DNA of 64,000 bases, from NCBI GenBank assembly GCA_026014615.1, contig JAOZHZ010000028.1, positions 1 through 64,000 of the forward strand. The letters run 5' to 3'. The position numbers and the translations under genes are program-made. Positions 9,482-18,050 of the stretch are shown piece by piece (the stretch's first letter is position 1; every line of letters begins with the position of its first letter). The notes beneath the pieces are model-generated. The model saw only the letters and a program-made list of their open reading frames with translations, searched no databases and was not told where the DNA came from. This DNA is from Candidatus Bathyarchaeota archaeon (lineage in GTDB: Archaea > Thermoproteota > Bathyarchaeia > Bathyarchaeales > Bathycorpusculaceae).

Positions 9482-12292
9482 ATGTCGCATTGTCAAAAAT
9501 GTGGAGTTATACTAGATGAAAATGCTAGATTCTGCCAAGTATGCGGTGCCCCAGTTGAAAAAGCAACCGCCAACCCAGCCAAACCCGTTTCTACAAAAAG
9601 AAGAGCAAAAGCTCCCTACATAATACCCGTAGTCGCTTTGATAGCGGTACTAGTCGTTGCGTTAGTCTTAGCGGTGTCCGCGGTTGTACCGGTAAGACCA
9701 GTGGATTTTAGCCAGACAGAAATAGCCGCCGAAGTTCCAGGCGTGGACACAGTGAACGTGAATTTTAACGCGGACGTAGCTGAAGTACATGTGATTCCAG
9801 CGGACCTGCCGAATCAGCTTGTGAAGCTGGAGGTTTCAGCCACGGGAGGAACAGGACTTTTCAACTCAGACGAACAACCCGTTGAGGTAACTTTTAGCAA
9901 CGAAACCGCGGACAACGTTATGACCGTAACTTCAAATGTAACAAGAACTGAAATGTGGCCCATCTCTTTCAACCTCAAAGTAGACTGTGACTTGTATGTG
10001 GACTACTCCGTTGTTCTGAACATTAACGCTACAACCTCAGTTGGAGACGTAATCCTGAACAATCAAGGTCCGTTCATGGTGACCTATCAAGATTTAAACT
10101 TGCGGAGCACAACAGGAAACGTAAAAGCTAACCTGACCGACAACGTCGGTTTAACCCGTGACATTTCTGTTTCAACCACAACTGGAAGCGTTGAGCTTGT
10201 ATGGGATAATGTTAGTTTTTTCGAGAATCTCGGCGTTAATCTGCAGACAACCACTGGTTCAGTGACAACAAACGTTACCCACAACGACGGATTTGAAGGC
10301 AATGTGTCAATCAATGCTGAGACAACCACTGGAAGCGTAAACGTTAACATGAACATCAGCGGAGACGTTGGAGCTCAGATCTCTTCCCACAGTAGTACAG
10401 GAAGCATATTCGCAGAAGTGCAGGGCTTTAACGGGAATAGGTCACCCATATACTCAAGTAACTTCCCCGCAGCAATCAACTTTCTTGTCGACGCGGAAAC
10501 TACCACGGGCAGCATTCACATAGCTGCCGCCTACCAGAATGGAGACTCCGAAGTGCCAGTTCAGGAACAAGTCCGCGACGCAGTCATAACCTACATCGAA
10601 TGCTATCATCCTGAAACTGCCCAATACATGCAAAGCCTTAGCTGGAGCGGAGGCAGAGAAACACCAGAAGGACTTGACGGTGCAGAAACCTACTCCTACG
10701 TCAGCGACGGGTGGAACGTAACTATCCATTACCCTGTCATTCCCAATCCGATATACACAGTTATGGCTGTCTTTTCTGACGAAAACATTACTATACGTTG
10801 GGAAGGAACCTACCAGAACGGAGACATAACAGAAACACACTACAGTTTCACGGGTCAGATGGAAACGCCGGAACAAGTCCGCGACGCAGTCATGACCTAC
10901 ATCGAAATCAACCATGAAGAAACCGCGCCGTACATGCAGGACCTGCAGTGGACAGGCGGAAGAGTAGACACGGGTCTCATAGGTGCCGAAAAGTACGTCT
11001 ACACGACTGAACATGGCATGCTCGGAGGAGCGTGGTGGACTGTTGAAATCAACTATCCAGTTGTCCCTAACCCTATTTATACGGTGACAGTGAACTACAC
11101 TCAGATAGGCGTTTTGTCACCTTATGAGGTGTTTTGGAATGGAACTTGGCAAGATGGTGTAGTCACCGAAACTGGCTACAGTACCAACTTGCCTTCTCTT
11201 CAGGAGCAAATTCGAGACGAAGTAATGGCCTATATCAAAGCTGAACATGTTGAAACCGACCAGTATATGCAGGACTTGAATTGGACAGGCGGAAGAGTTG
11301 ACACTGGACTGTTGGGTGCAGAAAAATACGTTTACACTACACTTATGCCTATACCTGGCGGTGCAGGCTGGACCGTAACCATTGACTACCCTGTTGTTCC
11401 AAACCCAATCTACACTGTAAGCGCTAACTATACGCAAACGGGTGTACAATTTCCCGTTGAGATAACATGGAAGGGAACATGGGAAAATGGAACAATTACA
11501 GAAACAAGCTACATGTCCAACATAAACGAGGAAACTACAGAGGAACCCACACCCACTACACCAGTACCTACTACACCCACATCTACACCTACTGCTACAC
11601 CTACTACCACACCCACGCCTTCACCCACCCCACCTGAGCCTACTACACCCCCGCAAGAGCAAGTGCGAGATGACGTTATGAGTTACATTCAGGCAGTTCA
11701 TGTGGAAACCGACCAGTTCCTGCAGAACCTGCAATGGACAGGCGGAAAAGTAGACACTGGACTGCTAGGAGCAGAAGAATACGTGTACACTACTGAGCAT
11801 GGAATGATTGGCGGTGCATGGTGGACTGTTGAAATCCACAACCCTGTTGTTCCCAACCCCCTCTATACAGTGACAGCAAACTACACTCAAACAGGAGTCC
11901 AAACACCTAACGAAGTCGTCTGGGAAGGCACGTTGCAGAATGGAGTCGTTAATGAAACCAGCTACACCTCTAACATACCTGTAACTCAAGAGCAAATACG
12001 CGATTCAGTAATGAACTACATCAAAATCAACCACGAAGAAACAGCCCAATTCATGCAAAACCTAGATTGGACAGGCGGAAAAGTAGACACAGGCTTTCTC
12101 GGGTCAGAACTGTACACTTACATAAGTGGCGGCTGGAACTTCACCATGACTTACCCCGTTGTCCCCGACCCCATCTACACAATCACCGCGGATTATCAGG
12201 CACAAGGAATCGGCATCCCCTACAGGGTACTCTGGACAGGAACTTGGCAAAACGGAACAACCGTAGAGACAGACTACACCTTCGCCCAGTAA
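9482..12292 (+). CDS. Membrane-anchored surface protein: zinc ribbon, beta-solenoid, five stalk repeats
   Basis: A 936-residue mosaic. Residues 1-25 form a zinc ribbon (CQKCG, CQVCG). A single transmembrane segment follows at about 45-70 (PVVALIAVLVVALVLAVSAVV), so the ribbon is probably cytoplasmic and the rest outside. Residues about 75-355 contain repeated TTTGSV strands typical of DUF4097-type beta-solenoids. Then come five copies of a ~105-residue module starting EQ[VI]RDxVMxYI and containing QWTGGRVDTGLLGAE and YPVVPNPIYTV. A Pro/Thr-rich linker separates copies three and four. Role is likely adhesion or surface scaffold; there is no enzymatic signature. Confidence 0.8.
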   Translation: MSHCQKCGVILDENARFCQVCGAPVEKATANPAKPVSTKRRAKAPYIIPVVALIAVLVVALVLAVSAVVPVRPVDFSQTEIAAEVPGVDTVNVNFNADVAEVHVIPADLPNQLVKLEVSATGGTGLFNSDEQPVEVTFSNETADNVMTVTSNVTRTEMWPISFNLKVDCDLYVDYSVVLNINATTSVGDVILNNQGPFMVTYQDLNLRSTTGNVKANLTDNVGLTRDISVSTTTGSVELVWDNVSFFENLGVNLQTTTGSVTTNVTHNDGFEGNVSINAETTTGSVNVNMNISGDVGAQISSHSSTGSIFAEVQGFNGNRSPIYSSNFPAAINFLVDAETTTGSIHIAAAYQNGDSEVPVQEQVRDAVITYIECYHPETAQYMQSLSWSGGRETPEGLDGAETYSYVSDGWNVTIHYPVIPNPIYTVMAVFSDENITIRWEGTYQNGDITETHYSFTGQMETPEQVRDAVMTYIEINHEETAPYMQDLQWTGGRVDTGLIGAEKYVYTTEHGMLGGAWWTVEINYPVVPNPIYTVTVNYTQIGVLSPYEVFWNGTWQDGVVTETGYSTNLPSLQEQIRDEVMAYIKAEHVETDQYMQDLNWTGGRVDTGLLGAEKYVYTTLMPIPGGAGWTVTIDYPVVPNPIYTVSANYTQTGVQFPVEITWKGTWENGTITETSYMSNINEETTEEPTPTTPVPTTPTSTPTATPTTTPTPSPTPPEPTTPPQEQVRDDVMSYIQAVHVETDQFLQNLQWTGGKVDTGLLGAEEYVYTTEHGMIGGAWWTVEIHNPVVPNPLYTVTANYTQTGVQTPNEVVWEGTLQNGVVNETSYTSNIPVTQEQIRDSVMNYIKINHEETAQFMQNLDWTGGKVDTGFLGSELYTYISGGWNFTMTYPVVPDPIYTITADYQAQGIGIPYRVLWTGTWQNGTTVETDYTFAQ
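10559..12289 (+). repeat. Five tandem ~100-aa coding repeats
   Basis: Modules begin near 10559, 10868, 11199, 11651 and 11983 with the coded motif EQVRDxVMxYI, and each ends after a TETxYxxN-type strand. Copies one and five have a short form of the central segment (SDGWNVT or SGGWNFT), while copies two to four carry a longer loop with GGAWWTVEI or GGAGWTVTI. The Pro/Thr linker lies at about 11536-11650. Confidence 0.8.
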
Positions 12293-12357
12293 CCCCTCCT
12301 TCTTTTTTCCCTAAAACTATAAACAAAACTTCTCCCATCTATCAAACAGAATCGGTG

Positions 12358-12606
12358 ATGATTTTGACTGAAGAAAAAAAGTTTACACTAGAAGAACTCT
12401 CCACATTCAATGGTAAAAACGGCACCCCCGCTTATGTAGCGTTTAAAGGGAAAGTGTATGATGTGTCAGACAGCAGTTTCTGGCTGGACGGAGACCACCT
12501 AGGCGCGCATGAGGCAGGAAAAGACCTCACAGACGAAATTGACTTGGCGCCGCATGGTTCAGAAAACCTTGACAGAGTCAAAGTCGTCGGCACCCTCAGC
12601 CAATAG
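12358..12606 (+). CDS. Cytochrome b5-like heme-binding domain protein
   Basis: An 82-residue single-domain protein. The core reads YVAFKGKVYDVSDS, then GDHLGAHEAGKDLT and an APHG motif, matching the archaeal/bacterial soluble cytochrome b5 family in which the two axial histidines are drawn from the HxGxHEAG region and the later HG. It probably binds heme b and carries electrons in the cytoplasm; the partner is not visible. ATG at 12358 is chosen because it begins the domain, although the frame is open far upstream inside the preceding gene. Confidence 0.75.
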   Translation: MILTEEKKFTLEELSTFNGKNGTPAYVAFKGKVYDVSDSSFWLDGDHLGAHEAGKDLTDEIDLAPHGSENLDRVKVVGTLSQ

Positions 12607-12626
12607 CATTCGACGGTTTGCCTAGA

Positions 12627-13931
12627 CTAAAACAGCACCTGCAGCACGGCATCAATTTTTTTCAAGTCAAAAACGGCTACGTCTAATTCCTTTGTACCCA
12701 GTTTCTTCTCCATCCTAAATTCATCAAGCTTTGCAACGAGAGTACAGAGAGCGTCAAACGCATTTTTCACATCCAAATTATCATCCATGTATTTTTCGAA
12801 AGTTGGCAAGAGCATTTTGGCAGTCTTTTCAGCTTCAGAAGTCGAGGACGAAGCCACAGTTTTAGTTTCTTTCAGATTTCGGATTAAGCGTTTAATGTTG
12901 TGCAGCTTTTTGCTTGTTTCTGTAAGGTTCTGCCCTGTGAAGTTCTGGTTTTCTCGGTACGTGTCGTAAATTAAAAAGAAACGCACATCAGCAGGAGTGT
13001 AGCCTTCGTCGGTTAAGTCGTTCAGATAGAGTACGTTGCGTTTGCTTTTCGCCATCTTTTGTCCGTTGACGTATAGGTGTCTGCCGTGAAGCCAGTAACG
13101 CGCAAACGGTTTGCCTGAAACGGCTTCCGCAACAGCCAAAGTGTAATCATGATGCCGCACCAAGTTGTCGATTCCGCCGCAAACTACGTCTATGCTGAAC
13201 CCTAAATGCTTGGTTACCATGGCGGCGTCCTGCACGTTCCACGCTGGTCTGCCCCTGCCAAGACTGTTTTCCCAGCAGACCTTATCTCGTTCTTTGCAGC
13301 CATGCCACAGAATAAAATCACCCATATTCCAAGGGGTACCCGAGTAAGTGTCTAAGTGGAAGCGACGCTTCTTTTTAGGCCACTTCTTCATGTCCAAATG
13401 TGCCAGTTTGCCAAAGTCCTTGAATTTTAGGGGGTCATAGTACACGTTTTGGGCGCCGTTATGAGTGTACCTGTAGGCAACGCCCCTCTGAAGCAGAGCA
13501 TTGATGAGTGCTTCCGCTTGATCCACAATGGTTGAGGCTCGAACACTATATTGTGGACGTTTGATGCGTAGCTGCTCGAATTCTTCGAAGAATATGGCTT
13601 CGTTGCGGTTGGTGAGTTCGTCCACAGAAATGTTTGCCGTTTCCGCGCGGTCTATGGCTTTGTCCTCGATGTTTGTAAGCGTAATTAGCCGCTCAACAGA
13701 GTAGCCCAAATACTCCAAATAACGCTGCAATACATCTTCGAAAAGGAAAGTGCGGTAGTTCCCGATGTGTGGATGCTGATAAGTCGAAGGGCCACAAGTG
13801 TACATCTTGACAGTTTTGTTTTCTGTGGCTTGGAACGGCTCCATCTTTCGCGTTAAGGTGTTGTACAGGTTTAGCAGTTTTTCACGTCCTTGAAGCCCCT
13901 GACTGCGTTTGAGCGTTTTCTTCTGCGTCAA
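12627..13931 (-). CDS. cysS: Cysteinyl-tRNA synthetase, divergent zinc site
   Basis: The 434-residue protein has the CysRS layout: TCGPSTYQHPHIGNY (HIGH motif, zinc ligand C46), a KMAKS motif at about 292-296 and the LTNIEDKAI segment. The usual WHIECSAM motif reads WNVQDAAM, so the second zinc Cys is Asp235. The usual HHENE motif reads HHDYT, so the Glu ligand is lost. Two of four canonical ligands are therefore changed, and the enzyme may be zinc-free or a paralogue with another cysteine-activating role. TTG at 13931 overlaps the preceding peroxiredoxin remnant by 50 nt. Confidence 0.8.
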   Translation of the reverse strand: MTQKKTLKRSQGLQGREKLLNLYNTLTRKMEPFQATENKTVKMYTCGPSTYQHPHIGNYRTFLFEDVLQRYLEYLGYSVERLITLTNIEDKAIDRAETANISVDELTNRNEAIFFEEFEQLRIKRPQYSVRASTIVDQAEALINALLQRGVAYRYTHNGAQNVYYDPLKFKDFGKLAHLDMKKWPKKKRRFHLDTYSGTPWNMGDFILWHGCKERDKVCWENSLGRGRPAWNVQDAAMVTKHLGFSIDVVCGGIDNLVRHHDYTLAVAEAVSGKPFARYWLHGRHLYVNGQKMAKSKRNVLYLNDLTDEGYTPADVRFFLIYDTYRENQNFTGQNLTETSKKLHNIKRLIRNLKETKTVASSSTSEAEKTAKMLLPTFEKYMDDNLDVKNAFDALCTLVAKLDEFRMEKKLGTKELDVAVFDLKKIDAVLQVLF

Positions 13932-14379
13932 GTTTCTTGAGCACTTTCTGGGCTTCCTCTATATGTTTGACAGGGTGATACTGCGAGTTAAAAACATGTC
14001 GTACCACGCCTTTTTTGTCAATTATGTACGTAACCCTGCCCGGAATGATACCCATAGACGCGGGAACCCCATATAACTCCCTTACCTTGTTGCCTTCGTC
14101 ACTTAACAGTAGGAAAGGCAAGCCGTAGTGTGACGCAAACGACTTATGTGACTGTACGCTTTGTCCGCTTACGCCTATACTTCGGCGCCTAAACTGGTGA
14201 AGACGTCGTAGCTGTCGCGGAAGGCGCAGGCTTCTTTGGTGCAGCCGGTGGTTTCGTCTTTAGGGTAAAAATAAAGCACTACGTTCTTTTTTCCAAAGTA
14301 CTCGGAAAGCGTTACGTTGTCGCCCATTTGGGAGGGTAAAGGTAAAATCTGGGGCTTTGTCGCCGACTTTAACTGCCAT
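13882..14379 (-). pseudogene. Peroxiredoxin (Bcp/PrxQ type) with two frameshifts
   Basis: Three minus-strand segments together give a full-length Bcp-like peroxiredoxin: MAVKVGDKAPDFT (start 14379), then MGDNVTLSEYF through the catalytic-Cys region FYPKDETTGCTKEACAFRDSY, then GLPFLLLSDEGNKVRELYG to the end. The middle piece is in another frame. Removing one T from the ACCTTTACC near 14340 and adding one base in GAAGTATAGG near 14182 restores one continuous frame. The peroxidatic Cys context is intact. Either this is a recent pseudogene or both indels are assembly errors. Confidence 0.75.
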
Positions 14380-14506
14380 AAAAACACCATTAATCATTGT
14401 AGGCGAAAAACTATTATCCTTTTCTACAGCGGAGTTCACCATGTCACAGGCTGTTTTAAACCAGCTTTTTTGAGGGCAAAGCTAATACGGGAAGTTTGCC
14501 ACACAG

Positions 14507-15010
14507 TTGAATGTTAAAGAAGGCTCAGAATGGGGTGGCATCGTGACTAACGACGAAAAGCTGGAGCTTGAAGGCATCACCTTAAACGTTTACTGGTACG
14601 TCGTTAAAGAAGGCAAACCCGTTGGTCCCCGAGACACCATGAAAGGCGTTAACCTGAGTAGCCCAAGCGTCGCCTACAGGCACTTGCAGAAGCTGGAAGA
14701 TTTGGGGTTGCTGCAGAAAGACGAGTACGGCGAATACGTCGTGAAGCGGAAACTGAACATGAGAGGTTTCGTTTGGGTTGGGCGCCGATTCGTGTCCAAA
14801 ATGTTTCTTTACGCCCTTATTTTCATGAGTGTTTTGATTTTGGAAATTGTTATTCTTGTCATCCACTTCGGAGTTGAAGACTACCAATTCAAAGTTTTGT
14901 TCACGTTGCTGATTATTGTAACGGGGGTTGCTATGGGGTTGTTTGTCGCTGAGGGTTTTATGCAGCGTCGAAGACTCCTGCGAGGTGTCCAGAATAGCTC
15001 ACACAAGTAG
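14507..15010 (+). CDS. Winged-helix regulator with C-terminal membrane anchor
   Basis: The 167-residue protein has an N-terminal winged-helix fold (residues about 20-85: SSPSVAYRHLQKLEDLGLLQKDEYGEYVV is the recognition helix and wing) followed by two hydrophobic segments at about 99-120 and 129-149. This is the build of archaeal membrane-bound transcription regulators. A start at a downstream GTG in frame (VTNDEKLELEG) is equally possible. No target is suggested by context. Confidence 0.7.
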   Translation: MNVKEGSEWGGIVTNDEKLELEGITLNVYWYVVKEGKPVGPRDTMKGVNLSSPSVAYRHLQKLEDLGLLQKDEYGEYVVKRKLNMRGFVWVGRRFVSKMFLYALIFMSVLILEIVILVIHFGVEDYQFKVLFTLLIIVTGVAMGLFVAEGFMQRRRLLRGVQNSSHK

Positions 15011-15067
15011 CGGGTAAGCCGTTTCCGTTATAAGCCTGTCTGTAATTTATTGTTGTGAGGCAGCCGT

Positions 15068-15676
15068 TTGAACGAAAAAACCCTCAAAGCAGCAGGTTAT
15101 CAATGTAAAGCCTTAATCAGCCAAGGAACAGGAGTTCCGGTTGTTTTTCTGCATGGTTTCTCGTACACAAGCGACATTTGGCAACGCATAAGCGTCACTC
15201 AACTGTTAGAAGAGAAAAAAGTGCCTTTCATGGCTCTTGATATGCCTTACGGAAGCAAAAGCGACTGCACGCCTAAAACGCATGACCCCGAGGCAAACGT
15301 TGCAGTTGCAAAAGAAGCAATTGAAAGCGTTTTCAATTCGGAAGTTCCTGTGTTGGTGGGTGCGAGTTTAGGTGGTAACATAGCATTGAGGTACGCGGAA
15401 CGGTTCCCCGTTAGAGGGTTGCTGTTGACTGCTCCTGCGTGTGCTCTTGAGCAGTCGCTTCTTCAAGCGTACAGCAACTGGAGTTTTCCTGTGCGGGTAA
15501 TCTGGGGCTCCGAAGACAACATCATCTCAGGTGAGGAAATGCGTACCTTGGCTCAGAAACTGCCGAACGGTAAACTGGTCACCTACGAAGGTGCAGATCA
15601 CTCCGCCTACAAAAACGATCCTGACAGGTTCAAACGTGACCTATTTGAGTTGTACGTCGCCGCCGAACAAATGTAG
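15068..15676 (+). CDS. Alpha/beta-hydrolase fold protein
   Basis: A 202-residue hydrolase: the oxyanion segment is VVFLHGFSYTSDIW, the nucleophile elbow is VGASLGGN (Ser in GxSxG), a late Asp lies in WGSEDNIIS and the catalytic His in GADHSAY. The complete Ser-Asp-His triad argues for an active esterase or related enzyme; the substrate is unknown. TTG at 15068 is the chosen start. Confidence 0.8.
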   Translation: MNEKTLKAAGYQCKALISQGTGVPVVFLHGFSYTSDIWQRISVTQLLEEKKVPFMALDMPYGSKSDCTPKTHDPEANVAVAKEAIESVFNSEVPVLVGASLGGNIALRYAERFPVRGLLLTAPACALEQSLLQAYSNWSFPVRVIWGSEDNIISGEEMRTLAQKLPNGKLVTYEGADHSAYKNDPDRFKRDLFELYVAAEQM

Positions 15677-15689
15677 GGAAAAGGTTGCT

Positions 15690-16250
15690 TTAGGGTTTTC
15701 CTAAAACGAGATAGTGATGTGGTCCTGCGTCGGCTATGTTTTCTACGGTAAAGCCTGCGTGTATCATGAGCTCAGCGGCTGTTTTTGCGCTGAAGCGGAT
15801 GCTTTCGGGTGGACCAAATGACATAGGCTTTTTTTTCCAATCCAAATTGGCAACTTTTCCAGAGGGCTTCAACATTTTCCGGGCATTATCCAAAACTTTT
15901 GAGGCGTCAGCAAAATCGTGAAGCACCATGCTGAAGAAGACGATGTCAGCGCAGGCGGTGCAGAAAACGGTTTCCTCCGCAGACCCAGCTATCGCGTGGA
16001 TATTTGTGACACCCTTTTCTGCGGCTCTTGCTTTTAGGCGTTCAATAGCTTGGGCGTCGGTATCAACAGCATAAACGACCCCATTTTCCCCCACGACTTT
16101 GGCAGCCAGCAGACTGAAGAAGCCCTGTCCGCAGCCGATGTCCATGAACACCATGCCTTCACGTAAACCGATGTTTCTGAGGATTCCTTCGGGGTCGTAC
16201 CATGCCCGCCGCTTTTCTTCATCTAGAGAGAACCCGCCGTGGCAAACCAT
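15690..16250 (-). CDS. Class I SAM-dependent methyltransferase
   Basis: A 186-residue protein with motif I MDIGCGQGFFSLLAA, motif II acidic residue in VVYAVDTD, and motif IV region DIVFFSMVLHDF. This is a Methyltransf_11/UbiE-like Rossmann methyltransferase. It is separated by 10 nt from the upstream 101-aa gene on the same strand, suggesting an operon. The acceptor substrate is not predictable. Confidence 0.8.
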   Translation of the reverse strand: MVCHGGFSLDEEKRRAWYDPEGILRNIGLREGMVFMDIGCGQGFFSLLAAKVVGENGVVYAVDTDAQAIERLKARAAEKGVTNIHAIAGSAEETVFCTACADIVFFSMVLHDFADASKVLDNARKMLKPSGKVANLDWKKKPMSFGPPESIRFSAKTAAELMIHAGFTVENIADAGPHHYLVLGKP

Positions 16251-16260
16251 GACTTTGTGC

Positions 16261-16566
16261 CTACTGTTGCAGGATTTTGCGGATTCGTGCTTCGTGGTTC
16301 TCGCGGGTAATCAGCGGATAAACTTCGCGGTCCATGTAGAAGAACATGGGGTCTTCGCCTACGACGCGTGAAAGAGCGTCGTCTGAATCCACGTTAACCA
16401 CCCGCATGCTTCCCTGTTGACCAATAAGGTGATAGGTTACCTCAATGATGCTTTCCTTTTCCAAGTCATCAAAATATTTGAACTGAAGCGGAAGAAGTTT
16501 AGCCCATTTCTCCATGGGAACCTCAAGTTTGATTTTCTGAATTATCAAAAACTTCACGCTAACCAC
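16261..16566 (-). CDS. Muconolactone-isomerase-like small protein
   Basis: The 101-residue protein resembles the ferredoxin-like muconolactone delta-isomerase fold: the C-terminal half VVNVDSDDALSRVVGEDPMFFYMDREVYPLI parallels that family's 'dveSxdeLhexlxxxPlfpymdxevxPL' pattern. It is unlikely to act on muconolactone in this context; related proteins are oligomeric with unknown roles. GTG at 16566; a later start at MEKWAK is possible. It sits directly upstream of the methyltransferase. Confidence 0.5.
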   Translation of the reverse strand: MVSVKFLIIQKIKLEVPMEKWAKLLPLQFKYFDDLEKESIIEVTYHLIGQQGSMRVVNVDSDDALSRVVGEDPMFFYMDREVYPLITRENHEARIRKILQQ

Positions 16567-16669
16567 ACCTAATAGGACAACAGAGCCTCGTATGTTAAAA
16601 TGTTTCTGAATTCCTTTCGGTGAGAAAGAAAAAAAGAATACGGATCAAAAGTAGAGGAAAAATGTTTGT

Positions 16670-16819
16670 TTACTTGCTGCCTTCTTCGTGTTTCATCATT
16701 TCTGGCATCTTCCAGTGCATTTTGGTCATGCCCTCCTTGATGACGCCCATGAGTTCCTCGTTGATTTCTACTTCGACGGTGAGCTTCACTTTGCCCTTTT
16801 TCTCTTCAGTCATAGTCAT
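16670..16819 (-). CDS. Small charged protein, 49 aa
   Basis: ATG at 16819 is preceded by a strong GGAGGTG ribosome-binding site with 5-nt spacing. The 49 codons give a Lys/Glu-rich strand-helix protein (KVKLTVEVEINEELMGVIKE, then a Met-rich MHWKMPEMMKH tail). It overlaps the end of the upstream 99-aa gene by 14 nt, so the two are likely translated together. No family is recognised. Confidence 0.65.
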   Translation of the reverse strand: MTMTEEKKGKVKLTVEVEINEELMGVIKEGMTKMHWKMPEMMKHEEGSK

Positions 16820-17105
16820 TTAACCACCTCCCGTAAGTTTTAGAGTACTTGGGTAATATGTGAGCGAAAAAGTGGTGCGTTTGGTTAGCGTTAACGTCCA
16901 TGTCAACATTAACTTTGTAGTGAAATTTGCCCAGCCGTTTCGAGTGGATTTCGTAGTCAAGAATTAACCCTTTCTGTTTCCATTCTCGAAGGAGGTTCCG
17001 CGACAAAAAGAACGATATCGCTGTCGGTGCAAGGGGTTCAAAAACCAACGCTACCCTAAACAGTAAACCCATAAGACGAGGACTAATAGCAACCGCGATA
17101 GGCAT
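16806..17105 (-). CDS. Conserved-looking hypothetical protein, 99 aa
   Basis: The frame starts at ATG 17105 with a GGAGGT immediately before it, so close that a start a few codons later may be used. The N-terminal half is hydrophobic; the C-terminal half (LLREWKQKGLILDYEIHSKRLGKFHYKVNVDMDVN) has a regular helix-strand pattern. It overlaps the 49-aa gene downstream. Function unknown. Confidence 0.55.
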   Translation of the reverse strand: MPIAVAISPRLMGLLFRVALVFEPLAPTAISFFLSRNLLREWKQKGLILDYEIHSKRLGKFHYKVNVDMDVNANQTHHFFAHILPKYSKTYGRWLNDYD

Positions 17106-17214
17106 ACCTCCAACCCAACATAAGCTACCTAAATAAGCGATACGTCATACCTATGACGGGCGATTTTCTTAAATCCTTGTGACTGTCAATACCCAACAAC
17201 AAGGTTGACCAGAC

Positions 17215-17709
17215 TTGACGCAGGAAGACTTGGACAGGCAAATAGTGAACTGCAGAAAATGCCGCCTTTGGCAAGAAGCAAAACACGCTGTCCTCGGAGA
17301 AGGCCCGCAAGACGCCGAAGTCATGTTGGTGGGGCAAAACCCGGGGGCGGAAGAAGACAAAGCTGGCAGACCATTCATTGGACGCGCGGGAAAATTCCTT
17401 AACAAAATGCTCTCGGCTAACGGCATAGACCGCGAAAAAATCTTTGTAACAAACATTGTCAAGCATGTTACGCCGCAGAACAGAAAACCGTCGGCTGACG
17501 AGATTGAGGCTTGTGTACCTTATTTAGTTGAACAAATCAAGCGGGGAAAGCCGCGGATTGTGGTTTTGATGGGGGCGGTCGCGTGGCAGGCGCCTCGCGT
17601 GGAGGGTGTGGAGTATGTTGAGACGGTTCATCCTTCGGCGGCGATGCGGTTTACGAAGATGCGACGAAGATTTGAAGATGACTTTGCGTTGCTTGCAAAA
17701 CGCCTGTAA
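17215..17709 (+). CDS. Uracil-DNA glycosylase, family 4-like, with altered cluster ligand
   Basis: The 164-residue protein has C13-x2-C16, then VGQNPGAEEDKAGRPFIGRAGK (family 4 motif I, where the usual GEAPG reads GQNPG), the PQNRKP region, C100 and a closing HPSAAMR motif. In family 4 UDGs four cysteines hold a 4Fe-4S cluster; here the third, normally in KCRPPxNR, is His84 (KHVTPQNR). The VKH context recalls UdgX-like enzymes. It would excise uracil from DNA. TTG at 17215. Confidence 0.8.
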   Translation: MTQEDLDRQIVNCRKCRLWQEAKHAVLGEGPQDAEVMLVGQNPGAEEDKAGRPFIGRAGKFLNKMLSANGIDREKIFVTNIVKHVTPQNRKPSADEIEACVPYLVEQIKRGKPRIVVLMGAVAWQAPRVEGVEYVETVHPSAAMRFTKMRRRFEDDFALLAKRL

Positions 17710-17858
17710 CCTGTGGGGAACCTCTTTTTGTTGCGGCTTTTTTGTCGCGTGTTGTTTCTTTGCTGAGACAACTATCGTTTTAATTGATGTTTCGAGTAGT
17801 GCATGTTGGGTAGGCCAGAGCGTTATGTTGTGAATGGCATTCCATTCTAACTGTCCTT

Positions 17859-18050
17859 ATGTGTGCGCTCTGTGGCTTACCCGTGGATTGCGAAAACTTT
17901 TTAGACTCTTTCAAAAGGGTTTTTTCAACCAGTTTTCTTCTGAGGGGAACTATGGATTTTGAAGTCGTAAGTTCTTTATTACAAAGCCAACATCTCAGAC
18001 AATTGTGCAAGCCATGCGAAGGTCCAAACTTGAACTCTGCGAAAACGTAA
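17859..18050 (+). CDS. Possible small zinc-binding protein, 63 aa
   Basis: ATG at 17859 starts MCALCGLPVD and the frame later carries a second CKPC knuckle, consistent with a two-knuckle zinc site about 45 residues apart. It overlaps the following winged-helix gene by 46 nt, which weakens the case. The gap 17710-17858 holds nothing else I can name. Confidence 0.35.
   Translation: MCALCGLPVDCENFLDSFKRVFSTSFLLRGTMDFEVVSSLLQSQHLRQLCKPCEGPNLNSAKT

Noticed and set aside
10559..12289. CRISPR-like periodicity
   Set aside because: The repeats are about 300-450 nt, coding and diverged; they are protein domain duplications.
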